The notes: generated by a model from the sequence alone, not told the origin. A stretch of 64,000 nt of DNA from Alphaproteobacteria bacterium (GCA_024742275.1 JANSYS010000016.1:1-64000), one strand, 5' to 3'. Positions 25,509-37,354 are shown, counted from the first letter of the stretch. Program-made: numbers and translations.

Positions 25509-26368
25509 GCCGTGGCCCCCTCCCCGGCGGCATAATCCATGTAGGAGTCCCTGAGTCCGCGCGACAGCGATCCGGCCTTTCCGTTGCCGATGACGGTGTC
25601 GTCGATCTGCGTGACCGGCGTAACGAAGGCAGTGGCGGACGAGACGAACGCTTCCCGAGCGGACTTCGCCTCCTCGACCGAGAACGGCCGCTCGACGAAC
25701 TTCAGTCCTTGCCGGTCGGCCAGCTTCAAGATCGACATACGGGTGATGCCGTTCAGGATGTCGTTGGTCGCCGGCCGTGTGACCAACTCGCCGTCCTGAG
25801 TGACGATCCAGGCATTGCTCGACGTGCCCTCGGTTACCTTGCCGTCCTCATCGACCTGCCACGCCTCGAAAGCGCCGTTCTCCCGGGCCTGCTGCTTACC
25901 GAGCACGTTAGGCAGCAGTGCGATCGATTTGATATCGCATCGCTCCCACCGGATGTCCTTGATCGTGATGACCTTAACGCCGTTCTCCACCGCCTCGGGG
26001 GTGGCCATGGCGATCCGTTTTGCGGTCATAACGATGCTCGGCTTCGCATTTTTCGGAAACGGGTGATCGCGCTTGGCAACCCCGCGCGTTACCTGCATGT
26101 AGACCAGACCGTTCCGGATACGGTTCTGCCGGACCAACTCGCGCATCTGCGCCCGCAAAGCTCCCCGGCTCATCGGATGCGGAATGCGAAGCTCGTCGAG
26201 CGATCGGTCGAGACGCTCGAGATGGGGGATCTCGTCGACCATCACTCCATTCTGCACAAGCACCACTTCGTAAACCCCGTCGGCGAACTGGTAGCCGCGG
26301 TCCTCGACATGCACTTCGGCATGGGAATGGGGAACGAAACGGCCGTTGACGTAGGCGATCCTGGACAT
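25505..26368 (-). CDS. dat: D-amino acid transaminase (class IV)
   Basis: A 287-residue PLP enzyme of fold type IV. It begins RIAYVNGRFVPHSHAEVHVEDRGYQFADGVYEV, the standard start of D-alanine aminotransferases. The PLP lysine region is IKSIALLPNVLGKQQA, and VTEGTSSNAWIV binds the cofactor phosphate. It interconverts D-alanine and D-glutamate for cell-wall synthesis; a branched-chain aminotransferase role is less likely. It sits between trkA and hfq, as in many alphaproteobacteria. Confidence 0.9.
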   Translation of the reverse strand: MSRIAYVNGRFVPHSHAEVHVEDRGYQFADGVYEVVLVQNGVMVDEIPHLERLDRSLDELRIPHPMSRGALRAQMRELVRQNRIRNGLVYMQVTRGVAKRDHPFPKNAKPSIVMTAKRIAMATPEAVENGVKVITIKDIRWERCDIKSIALLPNVLGKQQARENGAFEAWQVDEDGKVTEGTSSNAWIVTQDGELVTRPATNDILNGITRMSILKLADRQGLKFVERPFSVEEAKSAREAFVSSATAFVTPVTQIDDTVIGNGKAGSLSRGLRDSYMDYAAGEGATA

Positions 26369-26418
26369 GGAACCTCCGGCTGGACGGGATAAGGATCGTG
26401 GATGGACGTAGTGGGTAT

Positions 26419-27795
26419 CTAGAAGAAATCGAGCCGAACGGCGAACAGTTTCTCGACTTTCTTGACCGCCTCGTAGGTCGCGAAGACGACCACCCGATCA
26501 CGGGCTTGTATGACGGTGTCGGCCCGCGGCACGATCACTTCCTCGCCACGCACGATGGCGCCGACGATCACCCCGTTGGGAAGCTTGGCGTCCTTCAAGG
26601 GACGGCCAACCAGTATCGATGTCTCCAGGGCTTCGGCCTCGATGACCTCGCCGAAATCCTCGCGCAGCGAATAGACGCTGCGGATGCGGCCGCGACGGAC
26701 GTGTTGCAGGATGGTCGATACCGTGATGGCCCGCGGATTGACGACGGCGTCTATGCCGAGTTGGGTGATCAGCGGCGCATAGGTCGAGGCGTTGATGAGC
26801 GCCACTGTCCGCGCGCAGCCCGATCTCTTGGCCAGCAGCGAACTCAGGATATTGACCTCGTCGTCATTGGACACGGCGACGAAGGTCTCGGTCTGGCTGA
26901 TATTCGCCTCTTCCAGGATTTCCGGATCCAGCACGTCCCCGTTGAGCACCATCGTCCGCTGAAGCGATTGGGCAACCGATCGGGCCCGAGCCCGGTTGAA
27001 CTCGATGACCTTCGCGTTCACGCCGTGATGTTCGCGTTCGATCTCCTCGGCAAGCGTCAGCCCGATGTTACCGCCTCCCGCGATGATAACGCTGCGCGCC
27101 TCCGGTTCCTCATGTCCGAAACTGGCCAGCGCCCGCGACAGGTGCCGACTGTCACAGATGAAGTACACCTCGTCGCCGGGCAGCATTTGATCTTCCGCCT
27201 TCGGCACGATCGCCCGGCCTTCGCGCAGAATACCGACGATCACCACCGCGAGGTCGGTGAACAGCGACGTCAGTTGTCGCAGCGGGGTCTGGATGATCGG
27301 GGTGCTTTCCTCGCATCGCACACCCACGACACGCACCTTGCCGTCCGCCATCGGAACGACGTCGAGCGCACCCGGCACCTGGAGGCGGCGCCCGATGGCG
27401 CGCGCCACTTCGCGCTCCGGCGAAATGATCACGTCGATCGGCATGTGCTCGCGCGAGAACAGATCGGCCCAGATCGGCAGAAGGTAATCCTGATTGCGAA
27501 CGCGGGCGATCTTGGTCGGGACGTTGAAGATCGAGTGGCCGACCTGGCAGGCGACCATGTTGACCTCGTCGCTGTAGGTCACGGCGATCAGCATGTCCGC
27601 ATCCCGGAGCCCGGCCTGCTCCAACACGCTTGGGTATGAGGCAAAACCAGAGATCGCTCGGACATCCAGGGTATCGCTGAGCTTCTGAATCAGCTCAGGC
27701 GATTGATCGAGGACGGTGACGTCGTTGTTCTCGCCCGCGAGGTGGCGGGCGATGCTGGTGCCGACCTGGCCGGCGCCGCAGATGACGACTTTCAT
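26419..27795 (-). CDS. trkA: Trk potassium transport regulator TrkA
   Basis: A 458-residue peripheral membrane protein that gates the Trk potassium channel in response to NAD(H). It is a tandem duplication of RCK_N plus RCK_C. The first half starts VVICGAGQVGTSIARHLAGE, and the second dinucleotide motif is VIIAGGGNIGLTLAEEIE near the middle. It follows ntrX by 24 bases. The trkH/G channel subunit is not in the window. Confidence 0.95.
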   Translation of the reverse strand: MKVVICGAGQVGTSIARHLAGENNDVTVLDQSPELIQKLSDTLDVRAISGFASYPSVLEQAGLRDADMLIAVTYSDEVNMVACQVGHSIFNVPTKIARVRNQDYLLPIWADLFSREHMPIDVIISPEREVARAIGRRLQVPGALDVVPMADGKVRVVGVRCEESTPIIQTPLRQLTSLFTDLAVVIVGILREGRAIVPKAEDQMLPGDEVYFICDSRHLSRALASFGHEEPEARSVIIAGGGNIGLTLAEEIEREHHGVNAKVIEFNRARARSVAQSLQRTMVLNGDVLDPEILEEANISQTETFVAVSNDDEVNILSSLLAKRSGCARTVALINASTYAPLITQLGIDAVVNPRAITVSTILQHVRRGRIRSVYSLREDFGEVIEAEALETSILVGRPLKDAKLPNGVIVGAIVRGEEVIVPRADTVIQARDRVVVFATYEAVKKVEKLFAVRLDFF

Positions 27796-27819
27796 CGTGT
27801 AGGGGCTTTCATGAGGGCG

Positions 27820-29217
27820 TCAGCCGGTCGGACGGACCGGCTTCTCCGCCTGCTGCAGACCGAGAGACTTGAGCTTGCGGTGGAGGGCCGACCGCTCCAT
27901 GCCGACGAAGGAGGCGGTTCGGGAAATATTGCCTCCGAACCTGTTTACCTGTGCCAGAAGATATTCACGTTCGAATGTCTCCCGCGCCTCGCGCAGGCTC
28001 AGCCCCATGATCTCGCTGCCCTTCTCCCATCGCAGCGCCGCCGGGGTGGCGGAACCGATTTCAGGCGGCAACTGGTCGGCGCGGATCGGGTCGCGAGCAC
28101 CACCGCCGGCCATGATCAGCATCCAGTCGACGACGTTGCGGAGCTGGCGCACGTTGCCAGGCCATTCATACGCCTGGAGCGCGGCCACCGCGTCTTCGCC
28201 GAGAGGGCGGGCGGCCATGCCGCTCGCCTCCGCCGACTGGGTCACGAAGTGCCGGGCGAGAAGCGGAACATCCTCGCGACGCTCCCGCAAGGGTGGGACC
28301 CGGATCGGCACCACGTTCAGCCTGTAGAACAGGTCCTCACGGAACCGGCTGGCGCTCATCTCCTGCTGAAGATCGCGGTTGGTGGCTGCGATTACGCGGA
28401 CGTCTACCTCGACCTCGGTGTCGCCGCCGACACGGCGGAACGATTGCTCCTGGAGAACGCGCAGGATCTTGCCCTGGGTTTCCAGCGGCATATCCGCGAC
28501 CTCGTCGAGCAGAAGCGTTCCTTTGTGCGCCAGTTCCAGCGTGCCGACCGTCCGCGGCTCAGACCCACCCGGCTCCGTGCCGAACAGTTCGGTCTCCAGA
28601 CGGTCGGGGGTGAGTGTCGCGCAGTTGAGCACGACGAACGGCCCCTCCACGCGCCGGGAACGCTCGTGAATACGGCGCGCGACGATCTCCTTGCCGACGC
28701 CGGCCGGGCCGGTGATCAGGACGCGGCTACCCGTAGGCGCCACCTTCTCGATCGAGGCGCGTACAGTATTGATACCGCCGGACAGTCCGACCAGATCGGT
28801 TCCGGTCCCGGTGCGGCGCTTCAGATCGTCGTTCTCGCGCCGCAACCGCGCCGCCTCGATCGCCCGTTGCACCATGAAAAGCAGGCGGTCTGCCTTGAAA
28901 GGCTTCTCGATGAAATCGTAAGCGCCCTTCTTGATCGCGGTGACGGCAGTCTCGATCGTGCCGTGGCCGCTGATCATGATCACGGGCAGACCCGGATGAT
29001 CGCGCTGAATGGCACTCAGAATTCCGAGGCCGTCCAGTTCGCTGTTCTGTAGCCAGATATCGAGGATCACAAGCGACGGCATACGCCGGCGAATGCCGTC
29101 CAGCGCTTCCGTCGAGTTTGCCGCTTGGCGGCTGTCGTAACCTTCGTCCTCGAGGATATCGCCGATCAGCATTCTGATATCGGCTTCGTCATCAACGATG
29201 AGGATGTCATTGGCCAT
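27820..29217 (-). CDS. ntrX: Nitrogen/redox response regulator NtrX
   Basis: A 465-residue NtrC-type regulator. The receiver domain (residues 1-120) has the phospho-Asp at D53 (LVILDIW). The AAA+ domain has Walker A GPAGVGKE and Walker B LLLDEVADM. A Fis-type helix-turn-helix ends the protein (SRTASFVGMERSALHRKLKSL). The sigma-54-contacting GAFTGA loop is missing: after ELFG the sequence reads TEPGGSEPRTVG. It may therefore act without sigma-54. It overlaps ntrY by 11 bases and partners it. Confidence 0.95.
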   Translation of the reverse strand: MANDILIVDDEADIRMLIGDILEDEGYDSRQAANSTEALDGIRRRMPSLVILDIWLQNSELDGLGILSAIQRDHPGLPVIMISGHGTIETAVTAIKKGAYDFIEKPFKADRLLFMVQRAIEAARLRRENDDLKRRTGTGTDLVGLSGGINTVRASIEKVAPTGSRVLITGPAGVGKEIVARRIHERSRRVEGPFVVLNCATLTPDRLETELFGTEPGGSEPRTVGTLELAHKGTLLLDEVADMPLETQGKILRVLQEQSFRRVGGDTEVEVDVRVIAATNRDLQQEMSASRFREDLFYRLNVVPIRVPPLRERREDVPLLARHFVTQSAEASGMAARPLGEDAVAALQAYEWPGNVRQLRNVVDWMLIMAGGGARDPIRADQLPPEIGSATPAALRWEKGSEIMGLSLREARETFEREYLLAQVNRFGGNISRTASFVGMERSALHRKLKSLGLQQAEKPVRPTG

Positions 29218-31483
29218 GGGATGCCAGAGCCGGGTTGGTTTCGTTTAGGACCGCGGGCGCCAGTGAGAATAGCAGAGTAACGATCGCGCCGCCTTCCGGA
29301 CGGTCCCGGAGTTCGATCGAACCGTGGTGATCTTCCATGATTTTCTTGACGATGGCCAGCCCGAGTCCGGTCCCTTTTTCACGGGTCGTCACGTAGGGCT
29401 CGGTCAGCCGATCCCGCTCGGTGTCAGGCAATCCGCGGCCATTGTCGGCGACGGCGACGCCAAGCGCGCCTTCGCGACGCTCAAGCTTGACGTCGATACG
29501 GCCGGGCCCGCCCCCCGGTCCCTCCTGGACCCGACGCGCCTCGACGGCGTCCACGGCGTTCTGCAACAGATTGGTGAGTGCCTGGCGGATCTGTCGCGAA
29601 TCGCAGCGCAAGAGCGCCACCTCTTCGCCGACATCGACGGTTACATCCACATCCACCCGACCGCTGCGCTGCAGGTCTACGGCGGCGATAACGACCTCGC
29701 GCAGGTCCTCGTCGCGCATCTGAGGTGTCGGCATGCGGGCAAAGGATGAGAACTCGTCCACCATCCGACCGATATCCTCGACCTGCCGCACGATGGTCTC
29801 GATCATCCGGGTAAAGGTCTCGGGCTCGGTGACGATCTCCTTCAGATACTTCCGCCGGAGACGCTCGGCCGACAGCTGGATCGGCGTAAGCGGGTTCTTT
29901 ATCTCGTGGGCAATGCGTCGCGCCACATCCGCCCAGGCCGCCTTGCGCTGGGCGGACAGAAGCTCGGTCACGTCATCGAAGGTCAGGACGTATCCGGTGA
30001 CCAAGCCTTCGGAAATCTCCGCGGATAGCCGGGCATGGAAGGTACGGTTCTCCCCGTTCTCCAGAGTCATGGCGATCTGATCTGAGGCTTCGCGCCATGG
30101 ACGCTGCGCCACCTCGACCATCAGCGGCTCGAACTCCGGCAGGGTCTCGGCGAAGGTCATGCCCAGCATCTGTTCGAGGTCGAGGGCGAGCAGCCGGCTG
30201 GCGGCGCGGTTCGGAAGATTGATTCGCCCGTCATCGTCGAGACCGACCACGCCGGAGGAGACACCGCCTAGAACCGTCTCTGTGAAGCGCCGACGTTCAT
30301 CGAGCTGGGTGTTGGCGTCGACCAGTTCCTCGTGTTGGGATTCGAGCTGCGCGGTCATCCTGTTGAAAGCCCGCGTCAGGCTCGCGATCTCGTCTAGACC
30401 GACACCGAGCGGCACACGGACGGACAGGTCGCCGTGGCGCACCCTCTCCGCTCCGTCGATCAGCGAACTCACCGGGCGCACAAGCCGGTCGGCGAGCAGC
30501 AACCCCACCCAGATCGCGGCGAGCAGGATCAGCAGCGCCACCAAGGCGAAGACGATGGCGAAGGTAAGCTGGAAGTCGAGCCGGCGGCCTTCCAGGGCTT
30601 CGTACTGGGAGACTGCCTGCTGAGTGTCCTCGACCCGCGCCAGCAGTGCCGGATCGACGAAACGGCCGACGAAGAGGAACGTGTCGACGATTTGGTTAAG
30701 CGCCACCAGCGCCCGCATCCGATCGTCGTCCTCGGATGTGATGATGACCACCTCGCCGCGCCGCGCCCGCTCCATCGCCTGTTCCGGCAATGGTTCGAAA
30801 TCGAAGGCGAAGGACAACCCCGTGCGGGCGTAGACGCGGCCCGCGCCGTCGAACACCACCGCCTCGGTCAGATTGCGGACAGCCGCCTGGGCGGTGATCA
30901 CCTGCTCGAACCGCCGGCTGTCGGACAGCAGGAACGGCGCCTCCCGATTGAGGTCGTTCGCCATCGCCCAGACGTCGCCGCGAATGGTCTGGCGGTGTTC
31001 CTCCAGATAGGCTTCGGCGACGGCGGCAGATTGGGTCACGGCGGTCGAAACCCGTTCGCTGAACCAACCACGGACTCCGAGATCGAAGAAAACCGCGGAG
31101 AACACCGACACGATCAGGGTCGGGGTGACCGCGATCAGAGCGAACAACAGCGCGAGACGAAGATGCAGACGGGCGCCCGCCAGGCCTCGGCGTCGCTCGA
31201 TCCAGATTCGAATGAGTTGACGCACAACCAGCGCGCCAAGTCCGAGCAGGAAAGCGATGTTCAGGTAAACGCAGAGCAGAACCAGATCGAGATCCGGGCC
31301 GAGAGGTCCCGAACGGGTAATCACGATCGCAGTGCCGGCGCCCGACAGGATCGCCAAAAGGCTGAAGGCGACCGCCAATTTCCGCTCGAGCGCGACACGC
31401 CGTGCCCAGCGGCGGAACATCTGCCACAAGGTCAGTCGCGGCGTCTCCGAAGGTGCGTCGCTAAACGTTGAGTGTCCGGTCAT
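29207..31483 (-). CDS. ntrY: Membrane sensor histidine kinase NtrY
   Basis: A 758-residue sensor kinase for NtrX. The N-terminus has two membrane helices near residues 37-60 and 70-90, a third near 105-130, an extracytoplasmic segment, and another helix near 300-325. HAMP (LVRPVSSLIDGAERVRHGDLS), PAS and HisKA (VARRIAHEIKNPLTPIQLSA) domains follow, and then the HATPase boxes (DNGRGLPD, GTGLGLAIVKKI). The phospho-accepting His is in AHEIKNP. It follows ntrC by 66 bases in the same operon. Confidence 0.95.
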   Translation of the reverse strand: MTGHSTFSDAPSETPRLTLWQMFRRWARRVALERKLAVAFSLLAILSGAGTAIVITRSGPLGPDLDLVLLCVYLNIAFLLGLGALVVRQLIRIWIERRRGLAGARLHLRLALLFALIAVTPTLIVSVFSAVFFDLGVRGWFSERVSTAVTQSAAVAEAYLEEHRQTIRGDVWAMANDLNREAPFLLSDSRRFEQVITAQAAVRNLTEAVVFDGAGRVYARTGLSFAFDFEPLPEQAMERARRGEVVIITSEDDDRMRALVALNQIVDTFLFVGRFVDPALLARVEDTQQAVSQYEALEGRRLDFQLTFAIVFALVALLILLAAIWVGLLLADRLVRPVSSLIDGAERVRHGDLSVRVPLGVGLDEIASLTRAFNRMTAQLESQHEELVDANTQLDERRRFTETVLGGVSSGVVGLDDDGRINLPNRAASRLLALDLEQMLGMTFAETLPEFEPLMVEVAQRPWREASDQIAMTLENGENRTFHARLSAEISEGLVTGYVLTFDDVTELLSAQRKAAWADVARRIAHEIKNPLTPIQLSAERLRRKYLKEIVTEPETFTRMIETIVRQVEDIGRMVDEFSSFARMPTPQMRDEDLREVVIAAVDLQRSGRVDVDVTVDVGEEVALLRCDSRQIRQALTNLLQNAVDAVEARRVQEGPGGGPGRIDVKLERREGALGVAVADNGRGLPDTERDRLTEPYVTTREKGTGLGLAIVKKIMEDHHGSIELRDRPEGGAIVTLLFSLAPAVLNETNPALASHGQ

Positions 31484-31549
31484 GGTGCCGTCGCGGGGGT
31501 CACATGGATCGCCGCCCGGGGCGGATGCCGTGTCCCGGACCGGCGGCGA

Positions 31550-33027
<1,478 letters not shown>

Positions 33028-33031
<4 letters not shown>

Positions 33032-34188
33032 GGGGTATCGCTCCCAGCGCTCTGATCACGCCGCCGCCGTACCCGGCGGGGCTTCGGAGCGTCAACGATC
33101 GGCAAGGTGAGCCTGAAGATCGTGCGACGCGGGACTGAGTCCACCTCGATCACCCCGCCGTGGTCGGCCACCGCCTTTGCGACGAAGGCCAGACCGAGGC
33201 CAGAGCCGTTGGTCTTGGTGGTGACGAAAGGCTCGAACAGGTTTGCCTGGAGCTCCTCGGGGATACCGGGGCCGTTGTCCTGGACAGTGACCTGGAGCGG
33301 TAGATGGACCCTTTCGCGCGATCCGGAGACGGCGACCCGCATGCCGTGGCGGTAGCTCGTGGTGAGCGTGATCTCGCCGCCTTCGTACGGAACCGCCTCG
33401 CTCGCGTTCTTAATCAGATTCAGGAAGACCTGAACGAGCAGATCGTGATTTCCAAGAACGGCCGGCAGCGACGGATCGTAGCGCTCGATGAACGTAACCG
33501 TCCGGCCGAAGCCGTTCTGCGCGACACGGCGGCAGCGCTCCAAGACCTCGTGGATGTTGACGGCGGTTCGCTCGATCGGGCGCTCGTCGCTGAACACCTC
33601 CATTCGGTCGACCAGCGCGCAGATCCGGTCCGTCTCGTCGCAGATCAATCGGGTCAAAACCTGCTCGTCGCCGTGGACCGACTGCTCCAGGAGCTGGGCC
33701 GCGCCTCGGATTCCCGAGAGCGGGTTCTTGACCTCATGCGCGAGCATTGCCGCCATGGCACTCACCGACCGGGCAGCACCGCGGTACGAGAGCTGGCGAT
33801 GCATCTTGGAGGCGATTGTGCGTTCTTGCAGATTTACCGCAACCGCGCCGGGCGCTTCCGGGATCGGGGCGATCTGTACGTTGACGACGATCTGGCCGAT
33901 GCGCGGGGATTCGATCTCAAGATCGTAGTCGCTGAGGCCGGATTGGGACGAGCGGGCTTGGGCGATCATGCCGAGCAGCGGGCTATCCTGGGGAACCCAA
34001 TCCGTAAGCTGACGGCCGGCGGCCGCCGCCACACTGGAAGCGAGTAGGTTCTCGGCAGCGATGTTCAGGGACGCGACGCAGTTCTCGCCGTCGAGGACTA
34101 TCACCGCCCAGGGCAAAGCGTTCAGGACGGTGTTGCCGTCCATTTGGGACGAAAGCTGCCCCCGTCCGAGTGTCGCCACGGCCGTCAT
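33028..34188 (-). CDS. ntrB: Nitrogen regulation histidine kinase NtrB
   Basis: A 386-residue soluble kinase/phosphatase that controls NtrC in response to PII. It has a PAS domain (about residues 18-120), the HisKA motif [20 protein letters not shown] with His151, and the HATPase boxes [23 protein letters not shown] and [11 protein letters not shown]. There are no membrane segments. It overlaps dusB upstream and ntrC downstream by four bases each, so dusB-ntrB-ntrC are translationally coupled. Confidence 0.95.
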
Positions 34189-35186
34189 GCCGCGATCCTT
34201 CCGATGCTGTCGGAGTCCCCGAGCGCGGAGAAGAAACCGTCGATCTCTGCGAAAACGGTCTCGGGATCCATCGTGTTGTTGACGCGTTGGCGGAATGCGG
34301 CGGACCCCGGCAGACCGTCCGTGTACCAGCCGATGTGCTTGCGGGCATTCCGGATGCCGGCATGGGTCCCGTAGTGACCGAGCATCGCGTCCAGGTGCTC
34401 GGTCAGGATCGCGCGGCGCTCCTTCGCGTCGGGGTCAGGGCGAACGACGCCGCCGGACAGGGCAGCGGCAACCTGCGCCGGAAACCAGGGCCGCCCGTAA
34501 CACCCGCGACCGATCATCACTCCTTGGGCACCGGACTTTTCGAGGCAGGCGCGCGCCGTCTCGATCGACACGACGTCTCCGTTGGCGACCACCGGGAGGG
34601 AAACGCTGTCCACCACGGCGCGGATTCCGGTCCAGTCCGCTGTCCCCGTATACATCTGGCAACGGGTGCGGCCGTGGACCGTGATCAGGCGAATGCCGGC
34701 GTTCTCGGCGATGCACGCGAGCCGGGGCGCGTTTCGGTTGTCGGAGTCCCAACCAAGACGCATCTTCAGGCTTACCGGAACGTCGACGGCCTTCACGACC
34801 GCCTCCATGATCCGTCCCGCCAAAACCTCGTCCCGCATGAGGGCCGAACCGGCGTACTTGTTCACCACCTTCTTGGCCGGGCAACCCATATTGATATCGA
34901 TTGCGTCCGCGCCCCGATCAACCATCATCCGCGCGGCTTCGGCCATCACCTCCGGCTCCCAACCGGCGATCTGGACGACGGACGGCGTATCCTCGGCGTC
35001 GATTTCAGCCTTGCGCGTCTCCTCGCGGACGTCGCGCAAAACGGCATGGCTGGCGATCATTTCGGTCACGACCAGAGGCGCGCCCAGACGTCGGGCGAGA
35101 CGCCGGAACGGCCGGTCCGTCACCCCGGACATCGGGGCAACGACGACTGGGGCCGACAGCGTGTGCGGGCCGAGTTGAATGCACAT
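34185..35186 (-). CDS. dusB: tRNA-dihydrouridine synthase (NifR3/DusB)
   Basis: A 333-residue FMN enzyme that reduces uridine to dihydrouridine in tRNA D-loops. The TIM barrel shows VVAPMSGVTDRPFR at the start, then IDINMGCPAKKVVN with the catalytic Cys, VSLKMRLGWD, LITVHGRTRCQMY and GVMIGRGCYGRPW. It is the first gene of the ntr operon, the classical nifR3-ntrBC order. Confidence 0.95.
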   Translation of the reverse strand: MCIQLGPHTLSAPVVVAPMSGVTDRPFRRLARRLGAPLVVTEMIASHAVLRDVREETRKAEIDAEDTPSVVQIAGWEPEVMAEAARMMVDRGADAIDINMGCPAKKVVNKYAGSALMRDEVLAGRIMEAVVKAVDVPVSLKMRLGWDSDNRNAPRLACIAENAGIRLITVHGRTRCQMYTGTADWTGIRAVVDSVSLPVVANGDVVSIETARACLEKSGAQGVMIGRGCYGRPWFPAQVAAALSGGVVRPDPDAKERRAILTEHLDAMLGHYGTHAGIRNARKHIGWYTDGLPGSAAFRQRVNNTMDPETVFAEIDGFFSALGDSDSIGRIAA

Positions 35187-35279
35187 TAATTGAGCATCCG
35201 AAGGTTGTGATCAAACTTTAGGCAAGATAGCCGGGTTTCGATGGATCGCAAAGGGTTCATTGCCGACCCTTGCGACGCG

Positions 35280-36086
35280 CTAGGTCCCCAACAGCGCATG
35301 AACCGCTTTCACGCCAGGATAGGCCAGTGTGAGAAGCAGATAGACCGCGAGAACCCCCCGCGCCGCGCGGCGTCCCCGCAACCCGAGGCGGGAATGCGCG
35401 ATGAGTACAGCACCCACCACGAGGAACGCCACCAGAGACAAGATCGATTTGTGGTCGCTGCTGATGAAGGCGTGGCCCGCCGTCACGTTCAGGGCAATTC
35501 CCGAGAGAATACCGGCCCCCAGCACCACTTCGGCCGCCGTCAGCAGTCGGAAAAGCAGGGTTTCGGCGTCGGTCACCGCCGGAAGCGCCGCGCTGATCCC
35601 GAAGGGTTTCTTGGCCTTCAAGGCGCGTTCCTTCAGGAACACTCCGACCCCCGCCACCGCCGCCAGCGTAGCGAGTGCGTAAGTGGCCAGAGACATCATG
35701 ATATGGAGGACGACCCATCCCTCCGGCATACCAACGACGCCTCCCGCATGCGGCGCATCCAGCACGCTGGCGAGCAAAGCCACGATCAGCAGATACGGGC
35801 CGAGGAGCCCTGCCATTCGAGCCATCGTCCCGGACGCGGCGCTGATCGCCGCAAACAGCCCGACCGTCGTCGCTGCCGACACCCAGAGCGCCGCCCCAAG
35901 ACCGCCATCCCAACGATCTCCGAAGCGGATCAGCGTCCAACCCATGGCACCGATCGCGGCCACCGCGACCGCCGCCCAAAACCGACGGTCTCGAGTCGGA
36001 TGGGGTCGCCAGGCAAGAAGCGCCATCGGCAGAATCGAAACCACCGCCGAGAGATTGACCAGCAAAGAGTTGCCGAACAGAGACAT
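35280..36086 (-). CDS. Cytochrome c biogenesis/YpjD-like membrane protein (CcsA family)
   Basis: A 268-residue integral membrane protein with about eight predicted helices. The family features are WVVLHIMMSLATYALATLAAVAGV in the middle and a late HAFISSDHKSILSLVAF, giving two conserved histidines in the membrane as in haem-handling CcsA/CcmC/HemX proteins. The WWD motif of true haem lyases is not visible, so it is closer to the YpjD group of uncertain role. It lies 93 bases upstream of dusB on the same strand and diverges from ispDF. Confidence 0.8.
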   Translation of the reverse strand: MSLFGNSLLVNLSAVVSILPMALLAWRPHPTRDRRFWAAVAVAAIGAMGWTLIRFGDRWDGGLGAALWVSAATTVGLFAAISAASGTMARMAGLLGPYLLIVALLASVLDAPHAGGVVGMPEGWVVLHIMMSLATYALATLAAVAGVGVFLKERALKAKKPFGISAALPAVTDAETLLFRLLTAAEVVLGAGILSGIALNVTAGHAFISSDHKSILSLVAFLVVGAVLIAHSRLGLRGRRAARGVLAVYLLLTLAYPGVKAVHALLGT

Positions 36087-36172
36087 GACCCGATGCCTAC
36101 ACTAAGATCCGCCCCCACTCCACGATCAACATAGCGCTGTATCCAAGCCATGCCTCCCCGGACCCTACCCTC

Positions 36173-37354
36173 ATGACCACCGTCGCCCTGATCGTCGCCG
36201 CCGGCAGGGGCGAACGCGCCGGCGGAGGACTCCCGAAACAGTACCGGCCTCTTGCCGGCATTCCGGTTCTGCGGCGGGCGATCGACGTTTTCCTGGGGCA
36301 TCCGCGCGTCGATGCGGTGCGGGTGATGATCGCCGAGGAACACGCGTCGCTCTATGAGACCGCAACGGCCGGCCTCGACGTGGGACCGCCGGTCATTGGT
36401 GGAACGGAGCGACAGGCATCCGTCCTGAACGGCCTCGAAAGTCTGAGCGATGCTGCACCCGACCGGGTGCTGATCCATGACGCAGCGAGGCCCTTGGTCC
36501 CCGCCGCAGTGATCAACCGGGTACTCGATGCGCTGGACGGTGCTCCCGCGGCGTTGCCAGTCCTTGCCGTCGCCGACACCCTCAGACGGGGCGCCGACGG
36601 GGTTGCCGCCGGAACGGTGAGTCGGGACGGACTCTGGCGGGCGCAGACTCCCCAGGGCATGGCTTTTTCGGCCATCCTGGACGCCCATCGACGAGCCTCC
36701 GCTGAGGGGATCGCGGTCACCGACGACGCCGCACTCATGGAGTGGGCCGGACACGCCGTTGCCCTGGTCACCGGCGCCGAGGACGCGATGAAAATCACCA
36801 CCGCTGAGGATTTCGCCATGGCAGAGCGACTGATCGCCGGCGCGACGGAGACCCGGGTCGGTACCGGGTTCGACGTTCATCGTCTGGGCGAGAAGGAGCC
36901 CGGGGGGATCGACGGGGTCGCCCTGGGCGGCATCGTCATTCCCCATGACCGAGCGCTCCTCGGCCATTCCGACGCGGATGTGGGGCTCCACGCGCTGACC
37001 GACGCCCTATTGGGCGCGCTCGGAGACGGGGATATCGGCGCCCATTTCCCGCCGAGCGACCCGCAGTGGAAAGGCGCCGCCTCCGACCGGTTCCTGGCCG
37101 ATGCCTGCCGGCGGGTGCGGGATGCCGGAGGGGCGATCCGGCATCTGGACCTGACCATAATCTGCGAACGGCCGAAGGTCGGCCCGTATCGGGAGCCGAT
37201 GCGCGCGCGCATTGCCGAGATCTGTGGGGTTTCCGTAGAGCGAGTCTCCGTCAAGGCGACAACGACCGAACGCCTGGGGTTCCCAGGCCGCGGCGAAGGC
37301 ATCGCCGCCCAAGCCGCCGCCACCATCGCCCTACCGTTTCGGGACCAGCCGTGA
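36173..37354 (+). CDS. ispDF: Bifunctional IspD/IspF (MEP pathway)
   Basis: A 393-residue fusion catalysing two steps of isoprenoid synthesis. The N-terminal cytidylyltransferase (residues 1-225) has VALIVAAGRGERAGGGLPKQY and VLIHDAARPLV. The C-terminal MECDP synthase (residues about 232-393) has VGTGFDVHRLG and LLGHSDADVGLHAL with Zn ligands, and IGAHFPPSDPQWKGA. Alphaproteobacteria commonly carry this fusion. Its stop overlaps the GTG start of pgpA. Confidence 0.96.
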   Translation: MTTVALIVAAGRGERAGGGLPKQYRPLAGIPVLRRAIDVFLGHPRVDAVRVMIAEEHASLYETATAGLDVGPPVIGGTERQASVLNGLESLSDAAPDRVLIHDAARPLVPAAVINRVLDALDGAPAALPVLAVADTLRRGADGVAAGTVSRDGLWRAQTPQGMAFSAILDAHRRASAEGIAVTDDAALMEWAGHAVALVTGAEDAMKITTAEDFAMAERLIAGATETRVGTGFDVHRLGEKEPGGIDGVALGGIVIPHDRALLGHSDADVGLHALTDALLGALGDGDIGAHFPPSDPQWKGAASDRFLADACRRVRDAGGAIRHLDLTIICERPKVGPYREPMRARIAEICGVSVERVSVKATTTERLGFPGRGEGIAAQAAATIALPFRDQP

